NCBI RefSeq assembly: GCF_002091675.1
Contig: NZ_BDAE01000004.1
Coordinates: forward strand, 219,319 to 283,318
Direction of reading: 5' to 3'
Length of the DNA: 64,000 nucleotides
From: Pseudomonas luteola NBRC 103146
GTDB lineage: Bacteria; Pseudomonadota; Gammaproteobacteria; Pseudomonadales; Pseudomonadaceae
Part shown: piece by piece, positions 12,845 through 25,868 of the stretch
How positions within the stretch are numbered: position 1 is the first letter of the stretch
How the letters are laid out: the number at the start of each line of letters is the position of its first letter
Position numbers and translations under genes: made by a program
Notes under the pieces: generated by a model
Databases searched by the model: none
Seen by the model: the letters and a program-made list of their open reading frames with translations, nothing else
Told to the model about the DNA's origin: nothing

Positions 12845-13183
12845 TTAGATTGCTTTCAACGTGCCCTTGGGCAACGTAGCGGCAATCGCACCTTTCTGGA
12901 ACTTGAGTTCGACAGTATCGGATACTTCGATAACCACGAAATCATCCGTCACCTTTACTACACGTCCAGCGATACCACCGGACGTTACCACTTCGTCACC
13001 CTTCTGCAGATTGCCCAGCAGGTTCTTGTGCTCCTTGGCACGCTTGGCCTGTGGACGCCAGATCAGAAAGTAAAAAATGACCACGAAACCGATCAGGAAA
13101 ATGAATTGAATATATTCACCACCTGGTGCGGCGGCCGCCGGAGCAGTCTCCTGGGCATAGGCAGCGGGGATCAGAAAGCTCAT
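12845..13183 (-). CDS. yajC: Preprotein translocase accessory subunit YajC
   Basis: YajC is a small single-span protein that associates with SecDF. The 112-residue product has a hydrophobic segment (about residues 26-44), then the characteristic IWRPQAKRAKEHKNLL and LQKGDEVVTSGGIAGRV motifs of a short cytoplasmic SH3-like domain. An Ala-rich low-complexity stretch precedes the helix. It lies 30 bases after tgt and about 60 before secD, so it is likely cotranscribed. Confidence 0.96.
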   Translation of the reverse strand: MSFLIPAAYAQETAPAAAAPGGEYIQFIFLIGFVVIFYFLIWRPQAKRAKEHKNLLGNLQKGDEVVTSGGIAGRVVKVTDDFVVIEVSDTVELKFQKGAIAATLPKGTLKAI

Positions 13184-13213
13184 TGCAATAACTCCTGTTG
13201 CAAAGTCTGGAAA

Positions 13214-15386
<2,173 letters not shown>

Positions 15387-15449
15387 GCAGGCTCATCTCG
15401 AAAGGTCGCACAGCTTACCGGAAGAGATGAAATAAGACCATTTAAAGCG

Positions 15450-15478
15450 TTGACTCGAAACAATCTCATCCCTATACT
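15450..15478 (+). promoter_or_regulatory. Sigma70 promoter of tRNA-Leu
   Basis: TTGACT (15450-15455) and TATACT (15473-15478) are separated by exactly 17 bp, each matching consensus at five of six positions. The next few bases are G/C rich (GCGCCGCC), as in stringently controlled stable-RNA promoters. The tRNA begins 12 bases further on. Confidence 0.82.
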
Positions 15479-15489
15479 GCGCCGCCATT

Positions 15490-15576
15490 GCCTCGGTGGC
15501 GGAATCGGTAGACGCGGCGGATTCAAAATCCGTTTCTGGCGACAGAGTGAGAGTTCGAGTCTCTCCCGAGGCACCA
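15490..15576 (+). tRNA. tRNA-Leu (anticodon CAA)
   Basis: This 87-nt gene folds as a class II tRNA. The acceptor GCCTCGG pairs with CCGAGGC, followed by discriminator A and an encoded CCA (15574-15576). The anticodon stem GCGGA/TCCGT encloses loop TTCAAAA, giving anticodon CAA for UUG codons. A long variable arm and a TTCGAGT T-loop are present. It has its own promoter and terminator, so it is a single-gene unit. Confidence 0.97.
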
Positions 15577-15622
15577 TACAAAGTTTTCAGGACTTCCCAC
15601 CAAGTCCCGAAACATCAGAATA

Positions 15623-15646
15623 ACCGGCTCTTGAGCCGGTTTTTTT
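15623..15646 (+). terminator. Intrinsic terminator of tRNA-Leu
   Basis: ACCGGCTC-TT-GAGCCGGT forms an eight-pair stem at 15623-15640, followed directly by six more T residues. It lies about 46 bases beyond the tRNA CCA end. Confidence 0.92.
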
Positions 15647-15913
15647 GTGTCTCACTATCCTGCCCTCTTCTGGTTTCTCCCAAGTAATAACTACTTCCTT
15701 GGTATAAAGCGCCTCAGGCGTGCCTTGGAGTAGATCATTACAAGCCAACGCGAAAGATTCATCCTCCCGATCTCTCTATGCATCGCTCTGCATCGTTTAA
15801 CGCAGGCTTGAGCGGTCTTCCTGCCTCACCGCTTTACCCAACCTTTACCTGCCTTGACGTCACGCGACAGCCGTACGGTGCTTTATAGCAGCGAGGCAAA
15901 AACTCTTGCTGAA
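15647..15913 (+). other. Intergenic region before the small secreted protein gene
   Basis: About 270 bp hold no gene I can support. A TTGACG at about 15855 and a TTTATAG about 22 bp later hint at a promoter, but the spacing is poor. A 36-codon frame from 15778 has no ribosome site and looks accidental. The last bases lead into a strong GGAGGT site for the gene at 15924. Confidence 0.4.
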
Positions 15914-15923
15914 GGAGGTACGT

Positions 15924-16184
15924 ATGCCAGGTCGAATATTGAAGGTAACCTTACTCATCGGCTGCCTTATCAGTGCAGGTGAAGCCGCGGCTTTTGAGCG
16001 TGAGCGGGTTTATGGGCCGCCGCCTCACCATGAGAATTACAAAGCCCCTATTACTTACCGTCAGCTTCAAAGGCTGCACTACCATAGGCTCCACGCAAGA
16101 CACTATTACGCTCCGCCGCCACGTCATCGTGCCCGTTATCACAAGCCTGCGCCGACGTATTACAGGCCCGCTTTCCAATGGTGA
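15924..16184 (+). CDS. Small secreted His/Tyr/Pro/Arg-rich protein, function unknown
   Basis: I do not recognise this 86-residue protein. It has a clear Sec signal peptide (MPGRILKVTLLIGCLISAGE, probable cleavage after AAA near residue 24) and a mature part of about 60 residues that is very rich in His, Tyr, Pro and Arg, with HYYAPPPRHRARYHKP and YYRPAFQW at the end, and no cysteine. Such composition suits metal or nucleic-acid/envelope binding, but that is inference. The ATG at 15924 follows a perfect GGAGGT; a TTG frame extension to 15906 is not needed. Its own terminator follows, so it is monocistronic. Confidence 0.78.
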   Translation: MPGRILKVTLLIGCLISAGEAAAFERERVYGPPPHHENYKAPITYRQLQRLHYHRLHARHYYAPPPRHRARYHKPAPTYYRPAFQW

Positions 16185-16214
16185 TTAAAAGCCAGTTGAC
16201 GCTTTATCTTAAAT

Positions 16215-16237
16215 CCTCGTCTTGCACGAGGCTTTTT
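16215..16237 (+). terminator. Intrinsic terminator after the small secreted protein
   Basis: CCTCGT (16215-16220) and ACGAGG (16226-16231) pair around a five-base loop and are followed by CTTTTT. This closes the single-gene transcript. Confidence 0.8.
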
Positions 16238-16338
16238 AATAGTGCATGAGCGCCAGGCACACTCCTCCAAGCCTCTTCCGCCAAACGGCGAGAACTCAGG
16301 GACCGGAAGTCATGTCATTCTGATACATCTGAGGGGAT

Positions 16339-16587
16339 ATGGATATGAAGAACCTGCTGGCCGCATTAGTCAGTCAACTCGCTTGCGAAGGCAAGGTAGA
16401 ATGCCTGGAAAGAGATGAGAATTTCGCCAGAGTCATTGTCACGACACCCCACGGCATCATTGTCGAGAGGGATCTACACGCCACCCAGCTTCATCATGCC
16501 GTTCTGCTCAAGGCTGTCGCCGATGAGATAAAAGAAGAAATTCAGAAACGAACCCTGCGTCTTTATGGTGATATTTCCGAATGCTAG
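16339..16587 (+). CDS. Hypothetical 82-residue protein
   Basis: I do not recognise this small acidic cytoplasmic protein (MDMKNLLAALVSQLACEGK at the start, no signal peptide or membrane helix). The middle reads like a short beta hairpin (RVIVTTPHGIIVERDL) and the rest is predicted helix with many charged residues. A GAGGGG ribosome site lies just before the ATG; a second ATG two codons on is possible. It stands alone between two terminator-bounded units, so there is no context for its job. Confidence 0.6.
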   Translation: MDMKNLLAALVSQLACEGKVECLERDENFARVIVTTPHGIIVERDLHATQLHHAVLLKAVADEIKEEIQKRTLRLYGDISEC

Positions 16588-16643
16588 CGGCACTCGGCTG
16601 ACGCCCACTTCCCACCGTTTGGTATTTGAGCATAAGGGTTAGC

Positions 16644-17564
16644 ATGATCGTACGCCCTCAGACCCCATCGCTATGGGTGCTGCTGTTTTCTCTGAAAGGC
16701 TCCATTATTCCCGCCATCTGGAAGCGAGTGCTCTACACGGTGCTGCTAAGCTCCTTTGTCGTAGCCACGCATGGCACCCTCTACCACTACAAGGTTATTT
16801 TGACAGCTACGCCTTTTACACTTTGGGGACTGACGCTGGCGATATTCTTGGGCTTTCGTAATAGCGTGGCCTACCAGCGCTTTTGGGAAGCGCGGACCCT
16901 GTGGGGAGAACTGCTCATCGTCTCTCGCAACCTAGTGCGGCAAACGTTGAGTTTTTTTCCTGGAATGACTGTTGAAGAGCGACGCTCCATAGCCCTTCAA
17001 CTGACCGCATTCAGCCATGCGCTTCGCGACCACTTGAGAAACGATGACCCAACGCCCGACCTGAAGCGCCTTCTGATACAGAACGATTGCGCCCGGGCGC
17101 TGGCAGCCGCCAATCGACCTAATGTGATACTGGGTCTTATTGGACAGAACATCAGTCAGTTGATGCGGCAACACAACTCCAGCGAAATTCTTCTTAGCTC
17201 TGTAGATCAACAGATCAGTCGCCTCTCTTATGTGCTGGGAGGCTGTGAACGCATCAGAAATACACCTATCCCCTATCCCTATATTCTGATGCTGCATCGC
17301 ACCGTACACATTTACTGTTTTCTACTACCGTTCTGCCTGGTGGATAGCATTGGCTGGTTTACCCCACTTGCTGTTTGCGTACTGGCGTATACCTTTTTTG
17401 GACTGGATGCCCTGGGAGATCAGATAGCGGACCCTTTCGATAAGATGCCAAACGACCTGCCACTCAATGCCATGTGCAGAGGTCTGGAAATCTCCCTGCT
17501 TGAACTGCTGGATGAACGAGACCTCCCGCCCCCTCTACATCCTCAGGACGGTTTATTGCTGTAA
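16644..17564 (+). CDS. Bestrophin-family (YneE/UPF0187) membrane channel protein
   Basis: The 306-residue protein belongs to the bacterial bestrophin family, pentameric membrane channels; bacterial members studied conduct cations. Hallmarks are a TM pair near the N-terminus, then LTLAIFLGFRNSVAYQRFWEAR and LWGELLIVSRNLVRQ, a long helical middle, two more membrane helices around residues 225-265, and the C-terminal FFGLDALGDQIADPF and NDLPLNAMCRGLE. The ATG at 16644 follows AAGGG; the TTG at 16626 is less likely. It is not obviously linked to its neighbours. Confidence 0.9.
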   Translation: MIVRPQTPSLWVLLFSLKGSIIPAIWKRVLYTVLLSSFVVATHGTLYHYKVILTATPFTLWGLTLAIFLGFRNSVAYQRFWEARTLWGELLIVSRNLVRQTLSFFPGMTVEERRSIALQLTAFSHALRDHLRNDDPTPDLKRLLIQNDCARALAAANRPNVILGLIGQNISQLMRQHNSSEILLSSVDQQISRLSYVLGGCERIRNTPIPYPYILMLHRTVHIYCFLLPFCLVDSIGWFTPLAVCVLAYTFFGLDALGDQIADPFDKMPNDLPLNAMCRGLEISLLELLDERDLPPPLHPQDGLLL

Positions 17565-17643
17565 GCCTTTCGAGGAAAGACAGGCTTGCCATGCTAACTA
17601 CCAGGTGTTGCAGTAGAACGCTTATTACGAACAGCAACGCCTC

Positions 17644-18123
17644 ATGCCACGAACCCTATCTCTGCCTACCAGAAAATACCCATCCGCCGGTCTTGCCAGG
17701 CGACTAGCTGCAAGCCTCTATGACAGCATTCTGCTTGTTGCCTTGATAATGGTGGCTACATTGGGTTATTTCGGCGGGTTGGCGGCCTGGATGGGAGGTT
17801 CCCGCCTCAAGGCAATGGCCGAACAAGGGGAGCTGATAGGCGACCCTATATTGAGCATCCTGATTGTATTGGTCAGCTTTGCTTACTTTGCGGGCTACTG
17901 GATACATAACGGCCAAACGCTCGGCATGCAGGCCTGGAAGATCCGAATACAAAATACCGACGGCACAAGGATTAGTCTGCCTCAAGCCGCCCTGCGCTTC
18001 GCCGCCGCTCTTTTCTCGTATCTCTGCCTGGGGGTAGGCCTTTTATGGATACTCGTCGATACACGCAAGCGAAGCTGGTCTGATCTGGCTTCCAAGAGTC
18101 AAACCATACATATCTTGGAGTAG
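17644..18123 (+). CDS. RDD-family membrane protein
   Basis: RDD proteins are small membrane proteins with a conserved Arg-Asp-Asp pattern; some are implicated in sodium or osmotic tolerance, but most have no known role. The 159-residue product has ARRLAASLYDSILLVALIM at the first helix, further membrane segments near residues 70-90 and 115-138, and GQTLGMQAWKIRIQN and TRKRSWSDLASKSQ, which are typical of the family. It converges on lptG across a shared terminator. Confidence 0.9.
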   Translation: MPRTLSLPTRKYPSAGLARRLAASLYDSILLVALIMVATLGYFGGLAAWMGGSRLKAMAEQGELIGDPILSILIVLVSFAYFAGYWIHNGQTLGMQAWKIRIQNTDGTRISLPQAALRFAAALFSYLCLGVGLLWILVDTRKRSWSDLASKSQTIHILE

Positions 18124-18126
18124 GAC

Positions 18127-18166
18127 ACAAAAAAGGCCAAACAGATGAATGTTCAGCCTTTTTTGT
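18127..18166. terminator. Bidirectional terminator between RDD gene and lptG
   Basis: ACAAAAAAGGC (18127-18137) and GCCTTTTTTGT (18156-18166) are exact inverted repeats with an 18-base interior that can partly pair. A and T runs on opposite arms let it act in both directions. Confidence 0.85.
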
Positions 18167-18173
18167 GAAGACA

Positions 18174-19235
18174 TTAGCCCGCTTTACGCAATAACCATAT
18201 GCCTGCCAATGCACAGACTCCTGCAGGCACCAGGACCGCTAATATGGGTGAGAATCCAAATACCAGACTGGAAGGTCCCAACAGGTCCTGAGCAATACGG
18301 AATACGAATCCTACTACCACACCGGTAAAAATACGCTGACCCAATGTTACCGAGCGCAGCGGGCCGAAGATGAATGAAATGGCCATTAATACAAGTGCTG
18401 CTGTCACCAGCGGCTGGAATACCTTGCCCCAGAACGCCAGCCAGTAAGAGGCATTATTAAGCCCCTGATCCGCCAGGTAATGGATGTACCACCACAAACC
18501 AGAAATGGACAAAGCATCGGGCTCCATCACAACGGTGTCGAGTATTTGTGGTGTCAGTTCGATGTCCCAATTTTCTGTTGGAGCTGTTATGACCTCGGTG
18601 TGACGATCACGGAAGTGGGTCGTGGAGATCGTTTGCAGCTCCCAATGGTCGCCTCGGTACTCGGCACGCTTGGCAAAGCTTGCCGACAGCAAATGGCGCT
18701 GCTCATCAAACTGATAACGTGTAATACCAAACAGAACACCGTTGGGCTGCACTGCATTGATATGAACGTACTCACGTCCCTGACGATGCCACAAGCCATG
18801 CTTGGAACTCTGGGCATCACCGCCACCCTGCGCCATTGCACGGTTGCTCTGAGCAATGTTTTCCGACCAGGGAGCGACATATTCACCAATAAGCACGCCT
18901 GCAAGCATGATCAGCAGCATAGGCTTCATGACAGCCCAGACAATTCGAGCCAGCGAGACACCAGCGGCTCGCATGATGATCAGCTCACTGCTACTGGCCA
19001 GCGAGCCCAGGCCAATTAGACAGCCGATCAGCGCTGCCATGGGCAGGAGCTCATAAGCCCGCCGCGGGCCAGTCAACAGTACATACGTAAGCGCCTGCAG
19101 GGCGCCGTAGTTATCATCGAAATCCCCTAGCTGATCGATATAGGCAAACAGCAAGGCCAATCCAAGAATAACGCCAAGAACAGCCAGAATACTGACTAGA
19201 ACCGAGCGACCTATATAACGATCGAGTTTACTCAT
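18174..19235 (-). CDS. lptG: LPS export permease LptG
   Basis: LptG pairs with LptF in the LptB2FG ABC transporter that extracts lipopolysaccharide from the inner membrane. The 353-residue protein has three N-terminal membrane helices, a periplasmic beta-jellyroll domain (about residues 115-260) and three C-terminal helices. It starts at MSKLDRYIGRSVL (19235), eight bases inside the lptF end; the frame continues to 19253 but without a ribosome site. SSSELIIMRAAGVS near residue 88 is the coupling-helix motif. Confidence 0.95.
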   Translation of the reverse strand: MSKLDRYIGRSVLVSILAVLGVILGLALLFAYIDQLGDFDDNYGALQALTYVLLTGPRRAYELLPMAALIGCLIGLGSLASSSELIIMRAAGVSLARIVWAVMKPMLLIMLAGVLIGEYVAPWSENIAQSNRAMAQGGGDAQSSKHGLWHRQGREYVHINAVQPNGVLFGITRYQFDEQRHLLSASFAKRAEYRGDHWELQTISTTHFRDRHTEVITAPTENWDIELTPQILDTVVMEPDALSISGLWWYIHYLADQGLNNASYWLAFWGKVFQPLVTAALVLMAISFIFGPLRSVTLGQRIFTGVVVGFVFRIAQDLLGPSSLVFGFSPILAVLVPAGVCALAGIWLLRKAG

Positions 19236-20340
19236 GACCTTTCTCCGTAGCACGGCGGCGCATGGACAGGCGCAACGGCTCCCAGAAGGCCAGCAGCAAA
19301 CCTAACGCAAGAAACAACAGATGAACCGGCCAAAGACCGATGGAAGGCGGAAGCTTGCCCTTATCGAGCGAACCACGGACGGCAATCAGCAGGGAAAGGT
19401 AGGCCATATAAAGCAGGATGGCGGGCAGTAGTTTAAGGAAGCGTCCCTGACGTGGATTGACACGCGATAACGGCACGGCAATCAGCGTCACGATGAAAAC
19501 CAGCACCGGAATGGAAAGACGCCACTGCAGCTCGGCCTTCTGACGGATGTCATCACTGGACATCAGGGCACGTGTCGGAATCGCTTCGCGTGCACCTACA
19601 TCCGTACTGACTTCAGGTTTAGGAAGCAACACTCCGTAGGTATCGTATTGAACCGCACGATAGTCCGCCTGGCCTGGGGTACCGTCATACCGAAAACCAT
19701 TTTCCAGAATCAGGTAACGACTGCCATCGGAATGGATTTCCTGGTGGCCCTTATCGGCGATCAGCACACCAATGCCCCGATCAGACCCGGCCTTGGCTTC
19801 ATTCTTTTCAGAAATAAAGACGCCCGAGAGCTGGGTACGATCATTGCTGAGCGCTTCGGTATAGGTCACCCGCGAGCCATCACGCAGCGACTGGAAGCGA
19901 CCGGGCGCCAGGGTGTCGAACTCGGTCAGCGCATCCTGCTGATTCAGGATCTCACCCACACGCTGAACGCCCATAGGGGTCAGCGACAGACTCAACCAGG
20001 CAACAACAAGCGCAATGAGTGTTGCCGGTGCCATCGTATAGGCCAGGAGGCGTTGCTGACTCATTCCGGTAGCGGAAAGGACCGTCATCTCACTTTCCAG
20101 GTACAGACGGCCATAGGAGAGCAGAATCCCCAAAAATAGACCAAGCGGCAGAATCAGCTCCAGGAAACCGGGAATCCGGTATCCCATGATCATCATCAAG
20201 GCGCCAGGATCCAGGATACCCTGCGCAGCTTGAGCCAGATATTTAATGAAGCGACCACTCATGATGATCACCAGCAAAACGGCGCTTACCGCGCCCATGG
20301 TGGTGAGAACTTCACGTGCTAGATAACGAAAGACGATCAA
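19228..20340 (-). CDS. lptF: LPS export permease LptF (TTG start)
   Basis: LptF is the partner permease of LptG. The 370-residue protein shows MIVFRYLAREVLTTM at the N-terminus, three membrane helices, SEMTVLSATGMSQQRLL (coupling helix), a periplasmic beta domain, and three C-terminal helices. The start codon is TTG at 20340, with GGAGAG upstream; the family N-terminus begins exactly there. It is divergent from pepA, leaving about 155 bp for both promoters, the same arrangement I recall in P. aeruginosa. Confidence 0.95.
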   Translation of the reverse strand: MIVFRYLAREVLTTMGAVSAVLLVIIMSGRFIKYLAQAAQGILDPGALMMIMGYRIPGFLELILPLGLFLGILLSYGRLYLESEMTVLSATGMSQQRLLAYTMAPATLIALVVAWLSLSLTPMGVQRVGEILNQQDALTEFDTLAPGRFQSLRDGSRVTYTEALSNDRTQLSGVFISEKNEAKAGSDRGIGVLIADKGHQEIHSDGSRYLILENGFRYDGTPGQADYRAVQYDTYGVLLPKPEVSTDVGAREAIPTRALMSSDDIRQKAELQWRLSIPVLVFIVTLIAVPLSRVNPRQGRFLKLLPAILLYMAYLSLLIAVRGSLDKGKLPPSIGLWPVHLLFLALGLLLAFWEPLRLSMRRRATEKGHE

Positions 20341-20388
20341 ACAAGGCTCTCCAGGGTTGTCAGGCTCAGGCGCGTACGCTCAAACTAG

Positions 20389-21996
<1,608 letters not shown>

Positions 21997-22005
21997 ATCG
22001 GTGCA

Positions 22006-22034
22006 GCGCGATAGGGTTCGCTTCCCTATCGCGC
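22006..22034 (+). terminator. Perfect stem-loop between pepA and holC
   Basis: GCGCGATAGGG and CCCTATCGCGC form an exact 11-bp stem around a seven-base loop, starting ten bases after the pepA stop. There is no U-tract, so it may be a 3'-end stabiliser or a Rho-associated hairpin rather than a classical intrinsic terminator. Confidence 0.5.
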
Positions 22035-22065
22035 CGCTGCTGCCAGCCATACTCCGGAGCCAGAC

Positions 22066-22494
22066 ATGACCCGTGTCGACTTCTATGTTCTTCCCAGCGA
22101 CGACCCTGACGCCCGACTGACGTTTGCATGCCGCCTCGCCGAAAAAGCGTGGAGACAGCAGATGCAGACGTATATCCATTGCGCTGACGAAGCCCAACGC
22201 AGTCAGCTGGACGAACGGCTTTGGGACTTCCGTCCCGACAGTTTCCTGCCTCACGACTTTGCCGAGAACAAGCCGGATAGCCCAGTCCTGCTGGGTATTG
22301 ACACCCAACAGGAGCGAACCGGCGAACTGTTGATCAACCTGGATACTCGTATTCCTGCTTTCTTTGCCAGCTTCAGCAGAATTGCCGAACTGGTCATCGA
22401 AGAGGCTTCAATACGCAAAGCGGCTCGTGAGAACTTCCGCTTTTACCGAGAGCGCGGCTATGCTTTACAAGACCATCGTCTGCCGCGAGTCTGA
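22066..22494 (+). CDS. holC: DNA polymerase III chi subunit
   Basis: Chi links the clamp-loader complex (with psi) to SSB at the replication fork. The 142-residue protein begins MTRVDFYVLPSDDPDARLTF and has RLAEKAWRQQMQTYI, LDERLWDFRPDSFLPH and VLLGIDTQ-type strands that match HolC. Its location between pepA and valS is conserved across gammaproteobacteria. It is followed after five bases by an unnamed gene. Confidence 0.95.
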   Translation: MTRVDFYVLPSDDPDARLTFACRLAEKAWRQQMQTYIHCADEAQRSQLDERLWDFRPDSFLPHDFAENKPDSPVLLGIDTQQERTGELLINLDTRIPAFFASFSRIAELVIEEASIRKAARENFRFYRERGYALQDHRLPRV

Positions 22495-22499
22495 CAATC

Positions 22500-22868
22500 A
22501 TGGACAAAGACCTCCCGCCTCGCCCGGCACATCTCATGAATGATCTGGAATCGATCCGCCAGCTACTGGATAAACACGACCTTCCCATGCTTACCGACCG
22601 GCTGGACCAGGATGGTATTCCTGTACTGTCCGATGTGGTCGTACCCTCTATTGAACGGCTAAGCGCCATTCCTCCGCTGCTTGATCAGATCGAACCGGAG
22701 CGCGTTTCTCGACAGAACGAGGAATCCCTGGAGGAGCTACTTCGCCAGGAAGCGCGCCTCATACTCCAGGAAGTCATTGCCGAATTCGCACCTAAAGTTG
22801 AAGCCGAACTGCAAAAACGTCTGGATGCCCGCCTCGATGAACTGATCAGGCAGCGTGGGCAGGCCTGA
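22500..22868 (+). CDS. Conserved hypothetical protein between holC and valS
   Basis: I do not recognise a named family for this 122-residue acidic protein. It starts MDKDLPPRPAHLMNDLESIR, has a proline-containing middle (DVVVPSIERLSAIPPLL) and a long C-terminal amphipathic helix full of Glu, Leu and Arg (LLRQEARLILQEVIAE onward) that could form a coiled coil. It lies five bases after holC, so is surely cotranscribed. I recall similar unnamed genes at this position in other Pseudomonas. A replisome-related role is possible from context only. Confidence 0.75.
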   Translation: MDKDLPPRPAHLMNDLESIRQLLDKHDLPMLTDRLDQDGIPVLSDVVVPSIERLSAIPPLLDQIEPERVSRQNEESLEELLRQEARLILQEVIAEFAPKVEAELQKRLDARLDELIRQRGQA

Positions 22869-22875
22869 TTACAAG

Positions 22876-22909
22876 ACGGTCAGTGCTGCGATCAATCGCA
22901 CCTGACCGT
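22876..22909 (+). other. Stem-loop before valS
   Basis: ACGGTCAG (22876-22883) pairs with CTGACCGT (22902-22909), and the interior contains a further TGCGAT/ATCGCA pairing. No U-tract follows. It lies in the 94-bp gap before valS and may end the holC transcript or shape the valS leader. Confidence 0.45.
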
Positions 22910-22962
22910 TATCCCCGTTATACTCAAAGGCTTTCCCTCTTCAGACGCCTTTGCCAACGTAC

Positions 22963-25794
22963 ATGGACAAGACTTACCAGCCACACGACATCGAAACCTC
23001 TTGGTACCAGACCTGGGAATCCAAGGGATACTTCGCGCCTCAGGGCTCCGGCGAGCCCTATACCATTATGATTCCGCCGCCCAACGTCACCGGCAGCCTG
23101 CACATGGGCCATGGCTTTAACAATGCCATCATGGACGCCCTGATCCGCTTCCGCCGCATGCAGGGCCGCAATACCCTGTGGCAGCCCGGCACGGACCACG
23201 CAGGCATTGCCACCCAGATGGTGGTGGAGCGCCAATTAAGTGCGCAGGGCGTCAGCCGTCATGATCTGGGTCGTGAGAAGTTTCTTGAGAAAGTCTGGGA
23301 ATGGAAAAACGAGTCTGGCGGCAACATCACTCGCCAGATTCGTCGCCTGGGCTCTTCCGTAGACTGGTCACGCGAACGCTTCACGATGGATGACGGTCTG
23401 TCTGAAGCAGTCAAGGAAGCCTTTGTCCGTCTGCACGAGGACGGCCTGATTTATCGCGGCAAGCGCTTGGTCAACTGGGATACCAAGCTGCATACGGCTA
23501 TCTCCGATCTGGAAGTCGAGAACCATGATGAGAAAGGCTCATTGTGGAACCTGCGCTATCCCCTGGCTGATGGTGCTAAGACGGCAGAGGGCAAGGATTA
23601 CCTGATCGTTGCCACGACCCGCCCGGAAACCATGTTGGGCGACTCCGCCGTAGCGGTACATCCTGAAGATGAGCGCTACAAGGCACTGATCGGCAAATTC
23701 ATCGAGCTGCCGCTGGTAGGCCGTCGCATCCCGATCGTGGGCGACGATTATTGTGATCCAGAATTTGGCACAGGTTGCGTCAAAATCACCCCTGCTCACG
23801 ACTTCAATGACTATGAGGTCGGCAAGCGCCATAACCTGCCCCTGATCAATATTTTCGATAAAAACGCAGCGGTACTCGCCACCGCACAAGTATTCAACCT
23901 GGATGGCAGCGTAAACACTGAAGTCGACGCAGGGATTCCGTCCGCATACGCGGGCCTGGATCGTTTCGAAGCCCGCAAGCAGATCGTAGCGGCCTTTGAC
24001 TCTGCCGGTCTTCTAGAGAAAATTGAAGACCATGCGCTGAAAGTACCCAAGGGCGATCGCTCCGGCACTGTTATTGAGCCTTGGCTGACCGATCAATGGT
24101 ACGTCTCCACCAAGCCTCTGGCTGAAAAAGCCATTGAGGTCGTGGAAAACGGCTCTATTCAGTTCGTACCCAAACAGTACGAGAACATGTACTTTTCCTG
24201 GATGCGTGATATTCAGGATTGGTGCATCAGCCGTCAGCTCTGGTGGGGCCACCGTATTCCGGCGTGGTATGACGAGGCTGGCAACGTCTACGTTGGTCGC
24301 GATGAAGCGGAAGTCCGCAGCAAGCACAATCTGGGCGAGATCGCGCTGCGCCAGGACGACGACGTTCTCGACACCTGGTTCAGTTCGGGTCTGTGGACAT
24401 TCTCTACCCTTGGTTGGCCGGAACAGACCGAATTTTTAAAGACGTTCCACCCCACCGACGTTCTGGTAACCGGCTTTGACATCATCTTCTTCTGGGTCGC
24501 CCGGATGATCATGCTGTCTACTCACCTGACTGGGCAGATTCCGTTCAAAACCGTCTACGTTCACGGTCTTGTACGCGACGGTCAGGGCCAGAAGATGTCC
24601 AAGTCCAAGGGCAACGTGCTTGACCCGCTGGATATCGTCGATGGCATTGATCTGGAGAGCCTGCTGCAGAAGCGCACCAGCGGCATGATGCAGCCCAAGC
24701 TGGCGGAAAAGATTGCCAAGCAGACCCGTGCTGAATTCCCGGAAGGCATTGCCAGCTACGGTACTGATGCCTTGCGTTTCACATTCTGCTCCCTGGCCTC
24801 CACCGGCCGCGATATCAAATTCGATATGGGCCGTGTCGAAGGCTTCCGCAATTTCTGCAACAAGATCTGGAATGCGGCCAACTTCGTGCTGGAAAACACC
24901 GAAGGCAAGGACTGTGGCGTCAATGACGAACCGGTCGAATTGTCTTCTGTGGATCGCTGGATCATCTCTCAACTGCAGCGTACAGAAGCTGAAGTGACTC
25001 GCCAGCTAGAACAGTTCCGCTTCGACCTGGCTACTCAGGCACTCTATGAATTCATCTGGGATGAATACTGCGCTTGGTATCTGGAGCTAGTGAAGCCGGT
25101 ATTGTGGGATGAAAACGCTTCTATCGAACGTCAGCGCGGCACACGCCGTACCTTGGTACGTGTGCTGGAGGTTGCACTGCGTCTGGCGCATCCGTTCATG
25201 CCTTTCATCACGGAAGAAATCTGGCATCGCATCGCACCGCTTGCCAGCCAACAGGGCGAAACCCTCATGCTGCAGACTTGGCCCATTGCCAATGAGGCCC
25301 GTATCGATAGCGCGGCTGAGGGTGATATCGAGTGGATCAAGGCGCTGATGCTAGGAGTGCGTCAGATTCGTGGTGAGATGAACATCTCCATGGCCAAGCG
25401 CATCGACATTCTGCTCAAGCATGCCAGCGCTGAAGATCAGCGACGCATGAGCGAAAACGAGCCCCTGCTCAAGAAGTTGGCCAAGTTCGAGTCGATCCGC
25501 ATTCTGGCTGCCGATGAAGAGGCCCCGCTTTCTGCTACAGCGCTTGTTGGCGAGATGGAGGTGTTGGTACCGATGGCAGGTCTGATCGACAAGGCTGCTG
25601 AACTGGGTCGTCTGGATAAGGAAATCCAGCGTCTGGAAGGCGAGGTAAAGCGCGTCGGAGGCAAGCTGAACAACGCCGGCTTCGTGGATAAGGCGCCAGC
25701 CGAGGTGATTGCCAAAGAACGCGCCAAGCTGGCCGAAGCCGAGCAGGCGCTCGCCAAGCTGGCCGAACAGCGTGGACGAATCGCCAGCCTGTAA
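22963..25794 (+). CDS. valS: Valyl-tRNA synthetase
   Basis: ValS charges tRNA-Val and edits misactivated threonine. The 943-residue protein carries the class I signature [12 protein letters not shown] near residue 45, an editing (CP1) domain with [25 protein letters not shown] in the C-terminal half of the Rossmann domain, an anticodon-binding helical domain, and a C-terminal coiled coil ([17 protein letters not shown]). I start at ATG 22963 ([11 protein letters not shown]), the family N-terminus, not the TTG at 22951. A clear terminator follows. Confidence 0.97.
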   Translation: MDKTYQPHDIETSWYQTWESKGYFAPQGSGEPYTIMIPPPNVTGSLHMGHGFNNAIMDALIRFRRMQGRNTLWQPGTDHAGIATQMVVERQLSAQGVSRHDLGREKFLEKVWEWKNESGGNITRQIRRLGSSVDWSRERFTMDDGLSEAVKEAFVRLHEDGLIYRGKRLVNWDTKLHTAISDLEVENHDEKGSLWNLRYPLADGAKTAEGKDYLIVATTRPETMLGDSAVAVHPEDERYKALIGKFIELPLVGRRIPIVGDDYCDPEFGTGCVKITPAHDFNDYEVGKRHNLPLINIFDKNAAVLATAQVFNLDGSVNTEVDAGIPSAYAGLDRFEARKQIVAAFDSAGLLEKIEDHALKVPKGDRSGTVIEPWLTDQWYVSTKPLAEKAIEVVENGSIQFVPKQYENMYFSWMRDIQDWCISRQLWWGHRIPAWYDEAGNVYVGRDEAEVRSKHNLGEIALRQDDDVLDTWFSSGLWTFSTLGWPEQTEFLKTFHPTDVLVTGFDIIFFWVARMIMLSTHLTGQIPFKTVYVHGLVRDGQGQKMSKSKGNVLDPLDIVDGIDLESLLQKRTSGMMQPKLAEKIAKQTRAEFPEGIASYGTDALRFTFCSLASTGRDIKFDMGRVEGFRNFCNKIWNAANFVLENTEGKDCGVNDEPVELSSVDRWIISQLQRTEAEVTRQLEQFRFDLATQALYEFIWDEYCAWYLELVKPVLWDENASIERQRGTRRTLVRVLEVALRLAHPFMPFITEEIWHRIAPLASQQGETLMLQTWPIANEARIDSAAEGDIEWIKALMLGVRQIRGEMNISMAKRIDILLKHASAEDQRRMSENEPLLKKLAKFESIRILAADEEAPLSATALVGEMEVLVPMAGLIDKAAELGRLDKEIQRLEGEVKRVGGKLNNAGFVDKAPAEVIAKERAKLAEAEQALAKLAEQRGRIASL

Positions 25795-25812
25795 CGGTTG
25801 AATGCCACCATA

Positions 25813-25834
25813 GGCCCGCTTAGGCGGGCCTTTT
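25813..25834 (+). terminator. Intrinsic terminator of valS
   Basis: GGCCCGC-TTAG-GCGGGCC forms a seven-pair G/C stem (25813-25830) followed by TTTT. It closes the pepA-holC-valS run. Confidence 0.88.
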
Positions 25835-25868
25835 GGTTTGTTATCGATGGATGCTCAAGGATTGGACA

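Noticed and set aside
15778..15888. 36-codon frame upstream of the small secreted protein gene
   Set aside because: No ribosome site and no sign of conserved composition.
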